A DNA stretch of 64,000 bases from Lomentospora prolificans (GCA_029532625.1 JARFXM010000005.1:1736001-1800000); one strand, 5' to 3'. Shown: positions 11,428 through 23,631, numbered from the stretch's first letter. The notes: generated by a model not told the origin, from the letters alone. Numbers and translations are program-made.

Positions 11428-13692
11428 CAGCAATGGAGGGCTTCTTTTGCCTCGTGGTTGCGTGGTGGTAATATGCTTCATTCCTGCATCGGCTTTTGAC
11501 AGCATGGTGAGGTAATGGCAGTGGTACCTCTTTTAGCAGAACGGTCTTTGGTGCTTGAAACATCGGACCAGGTCGCCTTCCCGTTTTCTCCCGTGCGACG
11601 GAATTTTCTTTTTCTTTTTTTTTTTTTCTTCCTTGTCGGACAGGGGTAATGATGGCTCCTGTGGATCTCAGATTGAGGCTCGGCGGCAGGCCGGATGAAG
11701 GCAGGCAAGCAGGGATCTTCCAGCTCCTAGGATTATGACGGCTGACGAGGGGGTTGCGATTACAAGTATGGACTGTGCCACTACCAGCGAAATGACGAGT
11801 GGGTCAATCATCGGCGCCATTTGTTTTCTTTTCTCGATCTACTATAAGCGGAAGACCAGAAGAAAATCTTTTCCTCCGTTTCGATCCTTGTCAACTGGTC
11901 CGGTACGGTACGTCCAGCCAATTTTTTGATTTGAGGCTGGGAGTCATGACTTGGTCTCATTCCGACATCGCCCGACGCGAGGCTTGCCCTTAATCTTACA
12001 CAGCCAATCCATCCTTCTCTCCTTGGCCATTTTTACAGCTTCCAAGATTATGGACAAGGCGGTCTGACACCGTGCTTAGACTTGAGGACACATAGCCTCC
12101 TATTCGCTCTGGTTTTGACCTTTGGGATTCCAGCTCCTTCGACTCAATTCGTGACGGTGACACCGAAGTTTGGACCAGAGGGAACGCCCAAAGTCTCTCA
12201 AGACGTGGGAAATAATTGTCGGGAATGTGTCTTCTTGGATCGCAAGGAGCATCCTGTCCATTTGTCCTTTCTCGTCAGGAGGGCAGGATGCAGCGTTCCG
12301 CGAGGAAGATACGGTTTGTTTTTTCAACCTTTTTTTTTTCTTCCTTCTTCTCTACCTGCCGTTCTTCTTCGAGGCTCTCATCCATACTAGTGCGCCAAAT
12401 TTTCATGCACTGGTACATTGCAGGTCCATTCTTCCTAGTCCGCCGAGGCCTCATACAAGTGTTGCGCCTTGGAAGGTAACGTGTTGAGGGCGACGGTGCG
12501 CACAGAAGTCGGCAACCACGTGCAGCCGAGCGGGCCGGGTGGAGGCTCAGGATGAGAGTGGTGAGATGCGGTCAACCAAGTGGGTATCAAGCCTGGGCTA
12601 AACCGACTGATTCCAACCTACCACACCTCTCTAGCGCGTTCACAAGAGCCTTCCTGCCCTCCCTTTGGTCCTCAAGGATCCACTTTGGTTTTGGCCTGTT
12701 TCCACCCCCCCGCCGATGGATGGCTCCATGGTCCGTTGAGTCTTGTCATTACGCTTCAGTTACGGAACTACGGGAACACAGGTCACGAAAAACCTCGGTG
12801 GGTGACGGCTTTTTCCCTCTCAACCAAGGGAGCCGAGGGCAAAACAAAGAGGAAACCGTCCCCTGTCTCTGCCTCTCCCTATACTCCCTCGTTCCTACAC
12901 AGATTATGTGTTGATAATACAGGATAGGCACGAGTCGAGTTGAAAATTGTATGCCTTCAACGCCCCACGCTGGAATATCAGACAGGGCGCTAGGACGAGA
13001 TGCGATCAAGCAATAGCATCGGCTTCGATTCAATACCAAGTCATAGCGTTTGGCTTTGACGTCGTCGTAGAGCGGGATCGATTCTCGGGGAGCCCATAGG
13101 GCCTCCGGCAGTACAGCGGCAGATATTTTAAATCAGAGCTCGCACTACTATTATTACCACCCACGCCGAGACAAGTTGCTTGCGTCCCTGGATCCCGTGG
13201 CAATGTATAATACATAACAAGCTGTTAGAAACCTGATGTGACGCGATTCCGGACCTGGGCACGGATAGTGAGCGTGAAGGCAAGCGCCGCAAATGCGAGA
13301 TTATCTTCAGCCAGTTGACTAAGAAGGGTTCTCTCTGAAAACTTCCATGCTGACCGAAGCACATCAGTCAACAGATTTATATTTTACGCAGATGAAGGAA
13401 CCGGCTGCAAACCCAAGTCCTCCTCTCTCGACTTGATTGCCTGCCCAGGAATTCTTTCAAGGTAGGAAGTGTAGTCTGGGTTACTTTGTACAGCACGGCT
13501 CCATCTATACAGACGAGCCCTGGGTCGTGACTTTTCCAGATCGTCTTCCCTGTAATGCCAAGCGAACCCCCGAAACGAGATCCCTCCTACTCACTCGTAC
13601 GTATTTCCGTCCGTACCCATGACCTGATAAACAGGGTATAGAGAAAAAAGAAGCCAAAAGAAAAGAAGAAAAAGGAAAAAAAGATAAAAAAA

Positions 13693-13694
<2 letters not shown>

Positions 13695-13736
<42 letters not shown>
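13695..13736. repeat. poly(A) run, 42 nt
   Basis: Forty-two consecutive A on the + strand, preceded by about 60 bp of A/G-rich sequence from 13640. Either a microsatellite or the trace of a retroposed polyadenylated RNA. I see no target-site duplication or recognisable gene body next to it. The exact length may be affected by assembly. Confidence 0.85.
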
Positions 13737-13739
<3 letters not shown>

Positions 13740-16700
13740 CGCCAACCTCTCAAGGGAGTATAACTGCCCTTCGTCTAAGGTCAATCAATCTATTAATCCG
13801 TTTCCAGTTTGCCAGCATACCGTCTGGTTCGTGGGGGCCGCTATTCCCACTGATCCACTGATCTCCCTCACAACAGCAAGAACGAGCGCAATGACGGTCA
13901 TTACGTACAAACCGGGGGGTGGGGGGAGGGTGTGTGCCAGTCTCCGTTACGAAGACTTCCAGCCAAGGAACATCGTTGCTTTCGGAGGGTGAACCGGGCT
14001 CGGAGGATGGCCGGAGTTTCGAGAAGCGGGTCTTTTCTAGTGTACCTCATGCATCCTCGACCTACCCGTTTCAGTCGGCAGCAACTTTGGTTATCGGCGC
14101 ATCCAAGACAGAGAGAGACCCAAGTGGAATCCTCCCAGCCAGCCAGATTCAGAGGACGGGCGGACGGGCGGGTATGTGTTCCACTGGAGGAAGATGACTG
14201 GACCGACAAACGGAGAGAACGGGGGGAGGGAGTGAGTGGGAGGCAGGCCAAAACAGGTATGGAAAGAAGATTTCCTCCTGGAGGGGGGGGGAGAGGAGTG
14301 AGGCTAGAGAAAAGCAGGAGTGATCTGACGATGAGGAGAATATGGGGTGGGCAAAGTCAAGAGTGGGAAGCGGAGAAAGGAAAAATAAGAAATAGCCAAA
14401 GAGTCATCTGAACGTATACGGGGCCTATTGGCTCAAGATGAGTGGGCGGATGAGGAAGTCAATTTGTGGAGGAAAAATCCTCGAATGGTTTGGGTGCAAG
14501 GGAAGGAAGAGGACCAAAATCTGGGGTTGAAGTGGCCCAAGTGTGTCTTTTTCTTTTTCGTCATGAGGTACTAATAGAGTGATGGGTCCCGGAGTCTGGG
14601 GTTGCTGTCCTTTTTCTCTAGGCCTCTTCTTTTTCTCTGAAGCCATCTCGGGATTTCGAGATCTGGGGAGCAGGAAGATCTGGGGCCCCGGATCCAGGGT
14701 CCCTTTCCCCCTCTCTGCCTATTTTCCCTCGTTGGGTATGTTTCGTCGGCTTTCTCTTACCTATCGTTGAGAATGTTGTAGGCTCTTCGCCCCTTGGAAC
14801 CAGAAAGAGCGACTGAGAAAGGTCATACTACCCTAATATGACGGCTATTCAGCCCCCATTCATACAGAGTCGACCAAGTTCTGTCCTCTTCCTTCAGGTG
14901 AATATCGTGATGTCAAGATCAGGATGATGCCGACTGAATCCCGCTTACACGCTAGACGTTGTGTGCGTGTGTTTATTCGACGTCGTTCTTTGGACACAAC
15001 ACTCGTTTTCTCGCAGGTGCCACCCATCTCTTTTCGCCAAACATCGAGAGCAAAAACGCCCTGCGGAGTGTGATATGTCGATCCATATCGTTCGGACGAT
15101 TAACTCCACCGGCCGGCCCCCAGCGTCCGGCCACCTTGTGAGGCTGGTCGGCGTGACCTGATGTCCAAACCAAGCCGTTTGGTTGATGCTTTGAGGCTCT
15201 ACCGTCAGAGGCTGTGGGCTTACTTGGGGGAATCTTCCTCAGCTCCCTATGCTTATGGAACCCAGCACGCCGGGTACGGTGTTGACACGAACGCATCCTT
15301 TTCGTCTGTGTTGTGGAATTTTGCCGTAGGGTTGGCGCCGTCTCGCCATACCTGGAAGGATGGCATGAACTCCCAGCCGTGAGACTGCTGAAATTAACGA
15401 CCAGGTATCACGGTGACTTCACCCGCTCACAACGAACCAACCCATCATCACATTGAAAGGCTCCATAAGAATCCGATTAACCTCGCGGCGGCTCCTTTCG
15501 ACGTCTCAGTCAGCCACACGATGAAAAGCCGATCACGAAATCGACCAATCACCTCTATGTTATTTGCTCTCCCACTTCATACAAGGGGAGTGTTGCTGTC
15601 ATCGCGTTGCAGGTTGGTATTGGAATGAGCATGAAAAGGGGCCAAGCCTAGCCGAGCCCCGCGGCTCTCAGCCTGGGCGACACACACAAAGAGTCGCGTG
15701 TAAAGACGCGTGCGGACCGGATGCAAAAAGCCGGCAACGTTACACGTGGGACGCGGGAAGGCCGACATGAATCGCGGATTCGGCCAATCCAGCTTGCTGA
15801 CGACGAACCAAAAGAAGCTGAACCTGCTACCTGGTCAGCAAGTGCTCTCGCCGTGTATACGCCTGGGATCATTCACGGCCACATGGCTTCTTGTGAAGAC
15901 GAGACCTAATGGCCGGGAAGAAAAGGGTTGAGACCCCGATGGCGAGGTTGATTGCCAATGAGAACGGTCGATACTAGAATGGAGGAGCGCGCTGGGTTGT
16001 GAGAGCGAGGTTATGGTGGCTGATGTGCTGCCTTGGGAGAGGAAAGCGCCCCAAAGGCTTCGTCCAATCGACCCTTTATTCCCCGTTCCCTGGGATCAAG
16101 CTCGCTGACGCTCGTGCTTTGTGCCACCGATCTACCGTGCCGCCGTGGCTACTGCTTCGTCCCGCCTGATATGCACTCGATAAAGCATGCAGCCACGAGG
16201 TTTTACAGTGTAAACTCTAGGCTGGTGCCAGCACTGGGAAGAGACCCAAACTATGCTTGGCACAAGTGGCCGTGAAAAGAGAAACTCTCCCAACTGTCAA
16301 AGGCCCAGAACAGGGGACAAAAGAGAGATCTAGACCCGTCTTAACCGAAAACGCAAGCTGCAGGGCCTTTCACTCCCTCGTTTCGTTTGGGGGAATTCTC
16401 CTCCGCTCAGCCCCGGCACGATCAGACCTCCGGAGTGGCTGGACCCGAACTCTGCACCGCCTCATCAGCCTCACCGTTAGCTGCGCTTGTAATCGCTTCG
16501 CAATCTTTCAAGCTCACGCGAAGGCGTGCATCGCGGCTCGACAATTACCCCGTCGCTGAGGTATTCCAGAAGCTGGATACCAATTGAGCTTCCTTGTCGC
16601 TGTGTTCGTCCAATGACCGGTTAACCTCTCCGCGTCCCATAATCACTTTCGCGTCTAAATTTGTTTAGCTTGCAGCCCCATCATCCCACCTTGACCCATC

Positions 16701-17190
16701 CTCTACGAGCCGCGCCCCCGACCCTTGGCAATGTAATGGTGTCTCTTTGCTAGCTCTTTGGGAGTTCGATTCTCAGTAAGGTCGCACCAGAGCCCTTCCC
16801 CCACTTCTTGCCTTGAAGCCGCGGATGGGGAAAGTTACCTAGGCCCAGCTGAACTTGAGGCGACCAATGAGAGGCTAGAAATCCCTGCTGCTGGTTCAGT
16901 TCCAAGATGTTGTGCACCCTGTCGCTCGTGATGTCAAGACATGGCGTCGACTTACCCTATAGGGTTAGGAGAGCAGGCTGTTAGGATTACTCGATGTAAA
17001 CAGTGGTGAGAAGGGGTCACACCCAGCCGCTCCAATATTCTGCATGGGGACGTTGACTCCAGGAATCTGAATGGGCGGCCTGCGTCTTAGATCTCACCAC
17101 GTAGGGTTTAGGTCGCGGAAATGGCTTTTCGAGTGAGCAATCTTGCTGCCGATACTGCCTGCCTGAAGTATTAGAGAGGCATGTAGTGTA

Positions 17191-17199
17191 GTATATAAC
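17191..17199 (+). promoter_or_regulatory. TATA-like element upstream of the LRR gene
   Basis: GTATATAAC lies 136 bp before the preferred LRR-protein start at 17335 but only 7 bp before the in-frame ATG at 17206. This spacing argues that transcription starts after 17206 and that the 17335 ATG is used. Confidence 0.35.
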
Positions 17200-17334
17200 C
17201 CAAAGATGTCGACCTTTGTTCTGCTCCAGATGAATGAGCCAGGCACTACTTTCTTCAGTCGGTTATCATGTTTCTATGACTATCACATTTCGAATCAACT
17301 TTCAAATACCCCTTGCCTGGATAATAGCGTAAAA

Positions 17335-19461
17335 ATGGCTTCCACTCCGTCGCCAGGTCCTCCCATCATCGTTTGTGGGAGTTCCAACCCCGCTCTCAGA
17401 CGCGGGTCCTCATCCCCATCGTCATCCTCCTCGGCCGCCTCCTCGGGCGGAAGGCAGAATCCAGCCCGCTCCGAGTTCGACATGTCAGCACTAGAAGAGC
17501 AATCCCTAGACAGTAACACCGCCGAAGCCAGCCGCCTCGCTCGCCTATGCCGCATGGCTCTGGGACGGCTCGCGGCCACGATGCCAGACTTTAACCCCTC
17601 GGTGCCCTATACCGCCGCTGAAATCCTTGCGATGCCTTTTCATAATCCGTCGGGTAGAGCGGAGGAAGAGTTACTCGCACTCCCGAGGCGCAAATCGAAA
17701 AGGATGCTCTTGGCAGCTGCTGTTGCAGAGTTGATTTTTCCTTCCAGGACAGGGTCGTTATCGCCATTGATCAGGTACGATGCCGACAGGGTCAAGCTGA
17801 GGGGGTGGGTAATGGTCCAGAGGGAGTTCGACCTACTAGCTGCCTCAGGGCTGGGAAGGCTCAGCGCGAACGGAGGAGCCGCGCCGTGCGTTTGGGTTGA
17901 GGGGTGGGCAAGAAGAATCCTGGAACAAGGGGAATGGGACGAAGAAGAAGAGCCGGTCTCTTTGCAAGGAGTCAAGATATCCAATCCCACAACCCGCTTG
18001 GTGGCTCGCAGTGATTTGCGGCCATTGATGAAGCATCTTGAAAGAGGAGGAACACATATGCTCCCTACCGAATATGGAGGTGAGGAACTCAACGGCGGGA
18101 GGGGTGAGGTTTACTACAGGATTAACGGCGCCGAGTTCCGAGGAGGAATCGTCCTCGAAGATGGAAGGCTTGATCTATACAAGATAGGCCTGGGGCCGGA
18201 TCTCGTTATGGATTTACTGCGCAGTCTGCGGGCCAACGAGTTCATCAAGCATATCCTCCTGGGCGAGAACAACATCGGGGAAGCTGGATGTGCGGCGATC
18301 GCTCGGTTCCTGAAGAATGTACCCAACCGAATCGAGACGTGGCAAGTGACTGGTAATAACATCAATTCGAGAAGCCTAAAGCTGCTCGTGGATTCCATGA
18401 TCGAATCCAGGACCGTTATGAGCGTTTGGCTCAAGGGAAATCCACTAGGGCCAGAATCTGCGCCAGACTTGGCCCGTCTAATCACGGGGGCGAGGAATTT
18501 GAGGATCCTTGACCTCGACCAGACTCAACTTGGCGACGCAGGCGTTGCGGCCCTCTTCAACTCCTTGACATCGCACGTTGAGTCTCTGCAGGGTGGACCT
18601 CTCCCTCTGGAGGTAATCTACCTCAGCGGCAACGGGGTTTCCGTTTCCGCATCTAAGGCTATTGCCAGGTTCCTCTCCCTCCAGTCCCAGGCTCAGCCCC
18701 TTCATCGGCTACATTCCATATACCTCTCTTATAATCCTCTAGGGAACAAGGGCATAAAACTTTTGGCCGAAGGTGTCCGCTCGGCCCAGCACATCCGGCG
18801 GCTAGCGTTGCAGTCTGTGGGAGTTGGCACTGAAGGGATTGTCACCCTCTGCAACGCCCTCCATGGACATCCGTCTCTGCGTACTGTCGACCTTAGTCAA
18901 GGCCTCGCTACTCCTTCACTAGGACAAACTTTCAACTACATCAACGACGATACAGTGCCCGCTCTCTGTTCACTTCTCACCCCATTCGGCCAAGACAGTC
19001 CAGGTCCAATGTTGGAGTATCTTTCTCTGGGCCATTGCAGCCTTACAGAGGCAGGGTTGCAGAGGATTTATGAACTTATCCGACGGCATCCGACTCTTTG
19101 CTACTTCTGGGCCACGTCAGTGCGTGCTTTTGGGGAAAGTGATAAACCTATTCGGCAATTTATCCCCGCTCAGGGACCAACTGCAACGGAATTCGTTACC
19201 GGAGCGGCCCTCGGGAGAGACGTAACCGAAGTAGAGAGAGCAGCATGGAGAAGATTAGAGGCGAATGTGAAGACAAGATATGGTGAGGGAATGACATACG
19301 ATAGGTTTAGAAGAGGGGAGAAGCGGTGGCTAGTCATGGACAGGGGAGTAAGAGTTGTGGATTCCGTCTATGGCGAGAGGGATCTTGGGGAGATTAGAGA
19401 GAAGTTGCTCGAATTTGTCGAGAACGACTACGACGAAGACGATGACACAGATGAAGAATAG
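17335..19461 (+). CDS. leucine-rich-repeat protein, ribonuclease-inhibitor/RanGAP type
   Basis: Single exon, 708 residues from ATG 17335. An in-frame ATG at 17206 would add 43 residues, but a TATA-like box sits right before it. Residues 1-60 are Ser/Pro-rich and disordered. A helical, family-specific region runs to about residue 280. From about 285 to 600 come eight or nine ~28-residue RI-type repeats, with cores such as ILLGENNIGEAG, VWLKGNPLGPES, ILDLDQTQLGDAG, IYLSGNGVS, IYLSYNPLGNKG and LSLGHCSLTEAG. The C terminus is strongly acidic (NDYDEDDDTDEE). The repeat type resembles RanGAP/Rna1, but the long N-terminal region and different layout argue against true RanGAP. I expect a protein-binding scaffold of unknown partner. 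Confidence 0.75.
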   Translation: MASTPSPGPPIIVCGSSNPALRRGSSSPSSSSSAASSGGRQNPARSEFDMSALEEQSLDSNTAEASRLARLCRMALGRLAATMPDFNPSVPYTAAEILAMPFHNPSGRAEEELLALPRRKSKRMLLAAAVAELIFPSRTGSLSPLIRYDADRVKLRGWVMVQREFDLLAASGLGRLSANGGAAPCVWVEGWARRILEQGEWDEEEEPVSLQGVKISNPTTRLVARSDLRPLMKHLERGGTHMLPTEYGGEELNGGRGEVYYRINGAEFRGGIVLEDGRLDLYKIGLGPDLVMDLLRSLRANEFIKHILLGENNIGEAGCAAIARFLKNVPNRIETWQVTGNNINSRSLKLLVDSMIESRTVMSVWLKGNPLGPESAPDLARLITGARNLRILDLDQTQLGDAGVAALFNSLTSHVESLQGGPLPLEVIYLSGNGVSVSASKAIARFLSLQSQAQPLHRLHSIYLSYNPLGNKGIKLLAEGVRSAQHIRRLALQSVGVGTEGIVTLCNALHGHPSLRTVDLSQGLATPSLGQTFNYINDDTVPALCSLLTPFGQDSPGPMLEYLSLGHCSLTEAGLQRIYELIRRHPTLCYFWATSVRAFGESDKPIRQFIPAQGPTATEFVTGAALGRDVTEVERAAWRRLEANVKTRYGEGMTYDRFRRGEKRWLVMDRGVRVVDSVYGERDLGEIREKLLEFVENDYDEDDDTDEE

Positions 19462-20304
19462 GAGGTTCCGATGAGGGGCACAGGAGCATGAAGACGGTGG
19501 CAGGGAAGGACTGAAAAAGCGCAAGCGCGCGTGCGAAAGAAGATGTGTTGCCTCACCACCTTCCATGGATGGCTCACACTTCCCTCCTCTTTGGTTCGAG
19601 ATTTTGACGTTTGGTTCGCATCCATTTATATTATTCTTACGATATTGTACCTTCATGGATCGGAGTTATCGTCCAGAGTAGCGATCTTTTCAAAAGAGAT
19701 TATTGCATCCAATTGATCCATGTCATTCTTGCCTTTGCAAACTTAATCAGGTCGTCGGAAGACGGATTCGAATCCAAGCTTGTATAACATCGCCAATGAC
19801 TGCTGACTAACCTCGGTAGAGAAATTTAGATACGTCAGCTCGCTTGTCAGATCATTTGTGTTTGCAAGTAGTGATCTTCAGGGAAGGTGCAGGCTTGAAG
19901 ATTGGTGCATGTCGGGAAGCTCAGACCGAGCCGTCACCGACCATCACGTAATCACCGAGTTCACCGAATCGACCATCTCGAGAGTCAAACAATCAAGCGC
20001 CTGCCAAAGCGTTTGACTGCAGGAAGCTGTCTACCAGCAGAACCATGACGATCGAAATCCTGAAAAATTCCTACAGCATAGGTATCGCTCCACTATTCCC
20101 TGCCCATTGAGATTTTTCTTCTTTCCAAACCACTAATCTGGGCTCTCCTGTTTCGGTGAGCATTAGACCCACCAGGGATCCGAACCTGAGCCCTTCACCG
20201 CGGACTTTGACACACCTCACCGCCCTGCGCTTTTCAAACTTTCTAGACGGGGGCATCGGAGGCCCATCCATCTCTCTTTTTCCAATTCTCCTCCTTACCG
20301 CTTG
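19462..20304. other. intergenic, promoter of the SAS2-like gene
   Basis: About 840 bp between the LRR stop and the SAS2-like start. It contains a short perfect palindrome, GGATTCGAATCC, near 19764-19775. No gene seen. Confidence 0.45.
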
Positions 20305-22303
20305 ATGGCTCCATCCAAACGTAACAACCGACAGAACCATGCCGACGCCCATGAGCCCCTTCCGCACATCGTAACGCGTCGAACCACGCGTCACACCCCG
20401 AGTTCGGCACAAGTACAACCATCCACAACAGGTGCGGCTGCGACATCGACAACCACGAAACCAACACTCATCTCAACCTCCGACATCCCCATACCGAAAC
20501 CCAAACGAGGACGTCCTCCCGCGATCACAGCAACCACGAAGTCAGTGGTCGCGATGGCGCCTTCGGCGGCTCCTCCGACCTCCACTAAGTCGAATGGTTC
20601 GGGTGCTGAAAAATCGACTGCGCCCGTTAAGTATGCGCAGACGACGCTCAAATGGCCCACCGTACCTAGAACCGACGATACCGATAAGAAAACAGATAAA
20701 TCAACCAAAGATACTAAAGCAGCCAATGGCTCGCACGTCAGACCCGCAGAAACTATGAGGCTCGCGCACGATGCCCTCCCCAATGCGCACACGGCACAGC
20801 GAGCTGCGAAGCCCTCAGCGACGACAGAGCCCACCAGGCAGCAATTATCTAAGTCTGCTCCTCCGAAAGCGACGTCTTCGCCACTCACAGAAAAGCTCAC
20901 GGAACCACCTACAAAACCCGCCCCCGTCGCTGTCGAGCGGAATATCGACAAAGTTGTACTCGGAAACATCTGCTTCAAAACCTGGTATCCCTCCTACTAT
21001 GGGAAGGATGTACTGGGCGAGACCTCTTCCCGGTCAGAGGCCTCTAGCTCGGGTAGTAAGAGCCACCCGCGGCGCGAGCGCGATCCCTCTCCTATGCTCG
21101 ACCGGCTGTACGTCTGTCCCTGCTGCTTCAAGTATTCTAAGGAGCTCGTGATGTGGCTGGAACACGTCCGCGATTGCGAGAGCAAAGCTTTCGTTCCGGG
21201 GAGAAAGATCTATTCTCACCCAAAGGCCAACAGGGCAGTTCTTGTTCCCGTAGAGACGAATGCGAAACAGCCCAAGAGAAGAAGGGGCGATACCGCGGCG
21301 GCTCCTGTGCCTCGGACTGTTCAAGACGTAGGCGAATGGAGCATCTGGGAGGTAGATGGCGAGAAAGACGTGGTAAGTTAATACGTATCTCCCAATCGTA
21401 AGGACGATAGCTAACCCGCCGTCACAGCTCTTCTGCCAGAACCTCTCGCTCTTCGCGAAGCTATTCCTCGACAACAAGTCGGTCTTCTTCGACGTCACAG
21501 GATTCAAGTACTTCCTCCTAGTGTTCTCTAGGCCCACTAAACCCAATACCACCGACGATCCTCCTATCATGAAGCACCAAATCTGCGGCTTCTTCTCTAA
21601 AGAGAAACTATCGTGGGACAACAATAACCTAGCCTGTATCCTTGTCTTCCCGCCCTGGCAGCGCAAGGGCCTCGGTTCCCTCCTAATGGGCATATCGTAT
21701 GAGATTTCCCGGCGCGAGGGTATCCTTGGTGGGCCGGAGAAGCCTATCTCTGAGCTTGGCCGAAAGGGATACAGACGCTTCTGGGCTGGCGAGATTGCAC
21801 GGTGGATTTTGAGTCTCGACACAGGCTCCTCGAATGGCACTTCGTCTAATAAGAAGAGGAGGGTCGACGACGATACTCAAGGGGAGACGGAAGAGGTTAT
21901 TGTGGACATTGCCGATTGTAGCAGGGAGACGTGGATCACTCCTGAGGACTGTCTTGGCGTGCTCCGCGAGATGGGCGTTGTTGAAGATGCCGGCACGGGC
22001 CCTCCTAAGCCCAAACCAGTGACTCCTCTTGAGGAAACCACCGAAGATGCCGACGACGGGCAACAGGCGGAAAAGAAGGACAGCGAGCCAGCCACGGATG
22101 CGGCCCAAAATGTGGAACGCGATAATGAGCCCCAAATGGTTCCCAGAGTGCGCATCGGAAAAGACGCCATTCGAGCCTGGGTAGTGGCGCAGAAAATTAA
22201 TCTAGAGAGAGCCTGCGATCCCAATGGGTTTGTTCCCGAGTATCTGGAGGAGTTGGAGGCTGCGAAGAGAGAGAGCGTCGAGGTCGACGATGTAGCTGTT
22301 TAA
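20305..22303 (+). CDS. SAS2: MYST-family histone acetyltransferase, SAS2-like
   Basis: Two exons, 20305-21372 and 21428-22303. The 55-nt intron is GTAAGT...GTCACAG, phase 0. The product has 647 residues. Residues 1-205 are disordered and Ala/Thr/Pro/Lys-rich. The MYST domain follows: it opens with NICFKTWYPSYYG, then a C2HC zinc finger (CPCC...H...C in LYVCPCCFKYSKELVMWLEH). After the intron come LFCQNLSLFAKLFLDNKS with the conserved, normally autoacetylated Lys373, NLACILVFPPWQRKGLG with catalytic-type Cys426 and the acetyl-CoA loop, and GPEKPISELG with Glu460. There is no chromo-barrel domain, which favours SAS2 over ESA1 or SAS3. In yeast SAS2 acetylates H4K16 in the SAS complex. The tail (~530-647) is acidic and family-specific. 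MYST is certain; SAS2 orthology is likely. Confidence 0.85.
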
Positions 22304-23631
22304 GCATTGGTCTCCCTCTTTTTTTCTCTCCTTTTTTTTTTTCCCTTCCGTTTCCTGTTCGAGAGTACGGGAATGGGCTTTGGAGTGGAACTGGTCTGCA
22401 TGTTTGAGTAACGATACCCTAGGTGTATGAGTAATTTGGCGTTTCGCGAATCCAATTGTTTTAGGCTTTAGATGCTGCAATGAAGCATCTGGAGTTCATC
22501 GTTTTATCTCGGCATATGTTAGACGTTGCGCTGTCCACGTCCACATTTAACCTGCAGCGGTGCACCGGCCAACTTTGGGCCTCATGCTCCTACATCTCCT
22601 CGCCTTCCATATAAATTCATACAGAGTCATTCCCACGCCGAGATGGACGTGCTTACATTTCCCCTCCATCGTACGGCGTTTAGCCCGGAGCGACAGGCCC
22701 GCGCGGGAAAGCTCCGAGGTTGAGGCTGGTGAGGCGACTCAAATTCCTCTTGATGTGTGGACGTAACGTTCGAAGCAAGCAAAGATCACCGGCTCAGCGA
22801 AGTTGGAATACAGACCTGCCCGATTCGACTGCGGCGCCTAAACCGGCCACTTAGTTGAGGTTGGTAGCGGTAGATGACTAGCTGTCCCGGTGGCTACTTT
22901 TCTAGACCCGTCAAACGGATGCCAGCCCCAACCATTGTCTTGATAGATCTGGTTATGACGACAGGGTAAAGGCGTAGAAACGCGTCTCAGGTAGGGGTGA
23001 GCATGATCGTGACACTTACGTCTGGGATCAAGCAGTCCAGTCGCCAACCCTAGGCATCGTTTACTCGGCGTTCGGCAACGGGTGTCTGTACGGACGCTAC
23101 CTGACGCTGAGATCCTCCCAAAAAAAGGAATACAATCCTACTTTCCCCGAACAAGTGTTTTGTTTGGACGCGACAGACGCTGTAATATTCACACTCACTT
23201 AGCGCCACGAAAAGAATCACTAGGAAGAACCTTTTAGGTGATTGATAAAATAAGAAGCCCGATGTCTTCATGTATGTCTGTTGCAAACCACTTTCAAAGA
23301 GAGAGAAAGAAGCCTGGATGAGCCCCCACGCAGAGAAGCTAGGAAAGAGAACAAGAAACAGGGAAAACAAGTTAGCTGCAGCTGCGGAAAACGCCTATTA
23401 CCAGAATTTGTTCCCTCCCGGTTTAGAAACCCCCACGACCTTCTGTAGTAATAGTAGTAGCTCTGTAATAGTAGTAAATCCACGGAAGTTGTTACAAAGG
23501 ACAGAAATAGGAGGGAAAGTGATGGGAGCAACAAGAAGACAAGGCAATGGATGAGGGTGAGACAGGTTGGAAAAGAGTTAAGAAAGGACATGGAGTAGAG
23601 GTACAAGAGACAGTATTGGTTTGTTTCAAAT
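22304..23631. other. convergent intergenic region (SAS2-like / RPN3)
   Basis: About 1.3 kb between two facing stop codons. It begins with a T/C-rich tract (22318-22350) just after the SAS2-like stop. No coding gene or RNA recognised; it exceeds what two 3' UTRs normally need. Confidence 0.45.

Larger units (their letters stand above)
10066..17334. other. 7.3 kb gene-free divergent interval between atp9 and the LRR gene
   Basis: No convincing coding gene on either strand. The many ORFs here are short, compositionally biased and mutually overlapping. What it holds: a CA repeat in the atp9 leader (10123-10138), C/T-rich and T-rich tracts (11095-11230, 11407-11427, 11607-11630), a 42-nt poly(A) run (13695-13736), G-rich runs (13914-13930, 14281-14290) and a short TG repeat near 14959. 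It is not AT-rich overall, so it does not look like a degraded repeat. It must contain two promoters; a non-coding transcript is possible but not shown. Confidence 0.5.

Noticed and set aside
13919..14411. ORFs of 92-159 codons in the gene-free interval, considered as a possible hidden gene
   Set aside because: Arg/Gly-rich from G-rich DNA, overlapping on both strands, no splice-consistent extension or family signal.
17206..17334. In-frame N-terminal extension of the LRR protein
   Set aside because: A TATA-like box lies 7 bp before this ATG, so the transcript probably begins after it; kept as an alternative start only.
19755..19780. GGATTCGAATCC resembling a tRNA T arm
   Set aside because: Perfect short palindrome only; no tRNA fold upstream or downstream on either strand.
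20175..20205. B-box-like GGTTCGGATCC on the minus strand upstream of the SAS2-like gene
   Set aside because: No D arm, anticodon arm or pairing acceptor around it.
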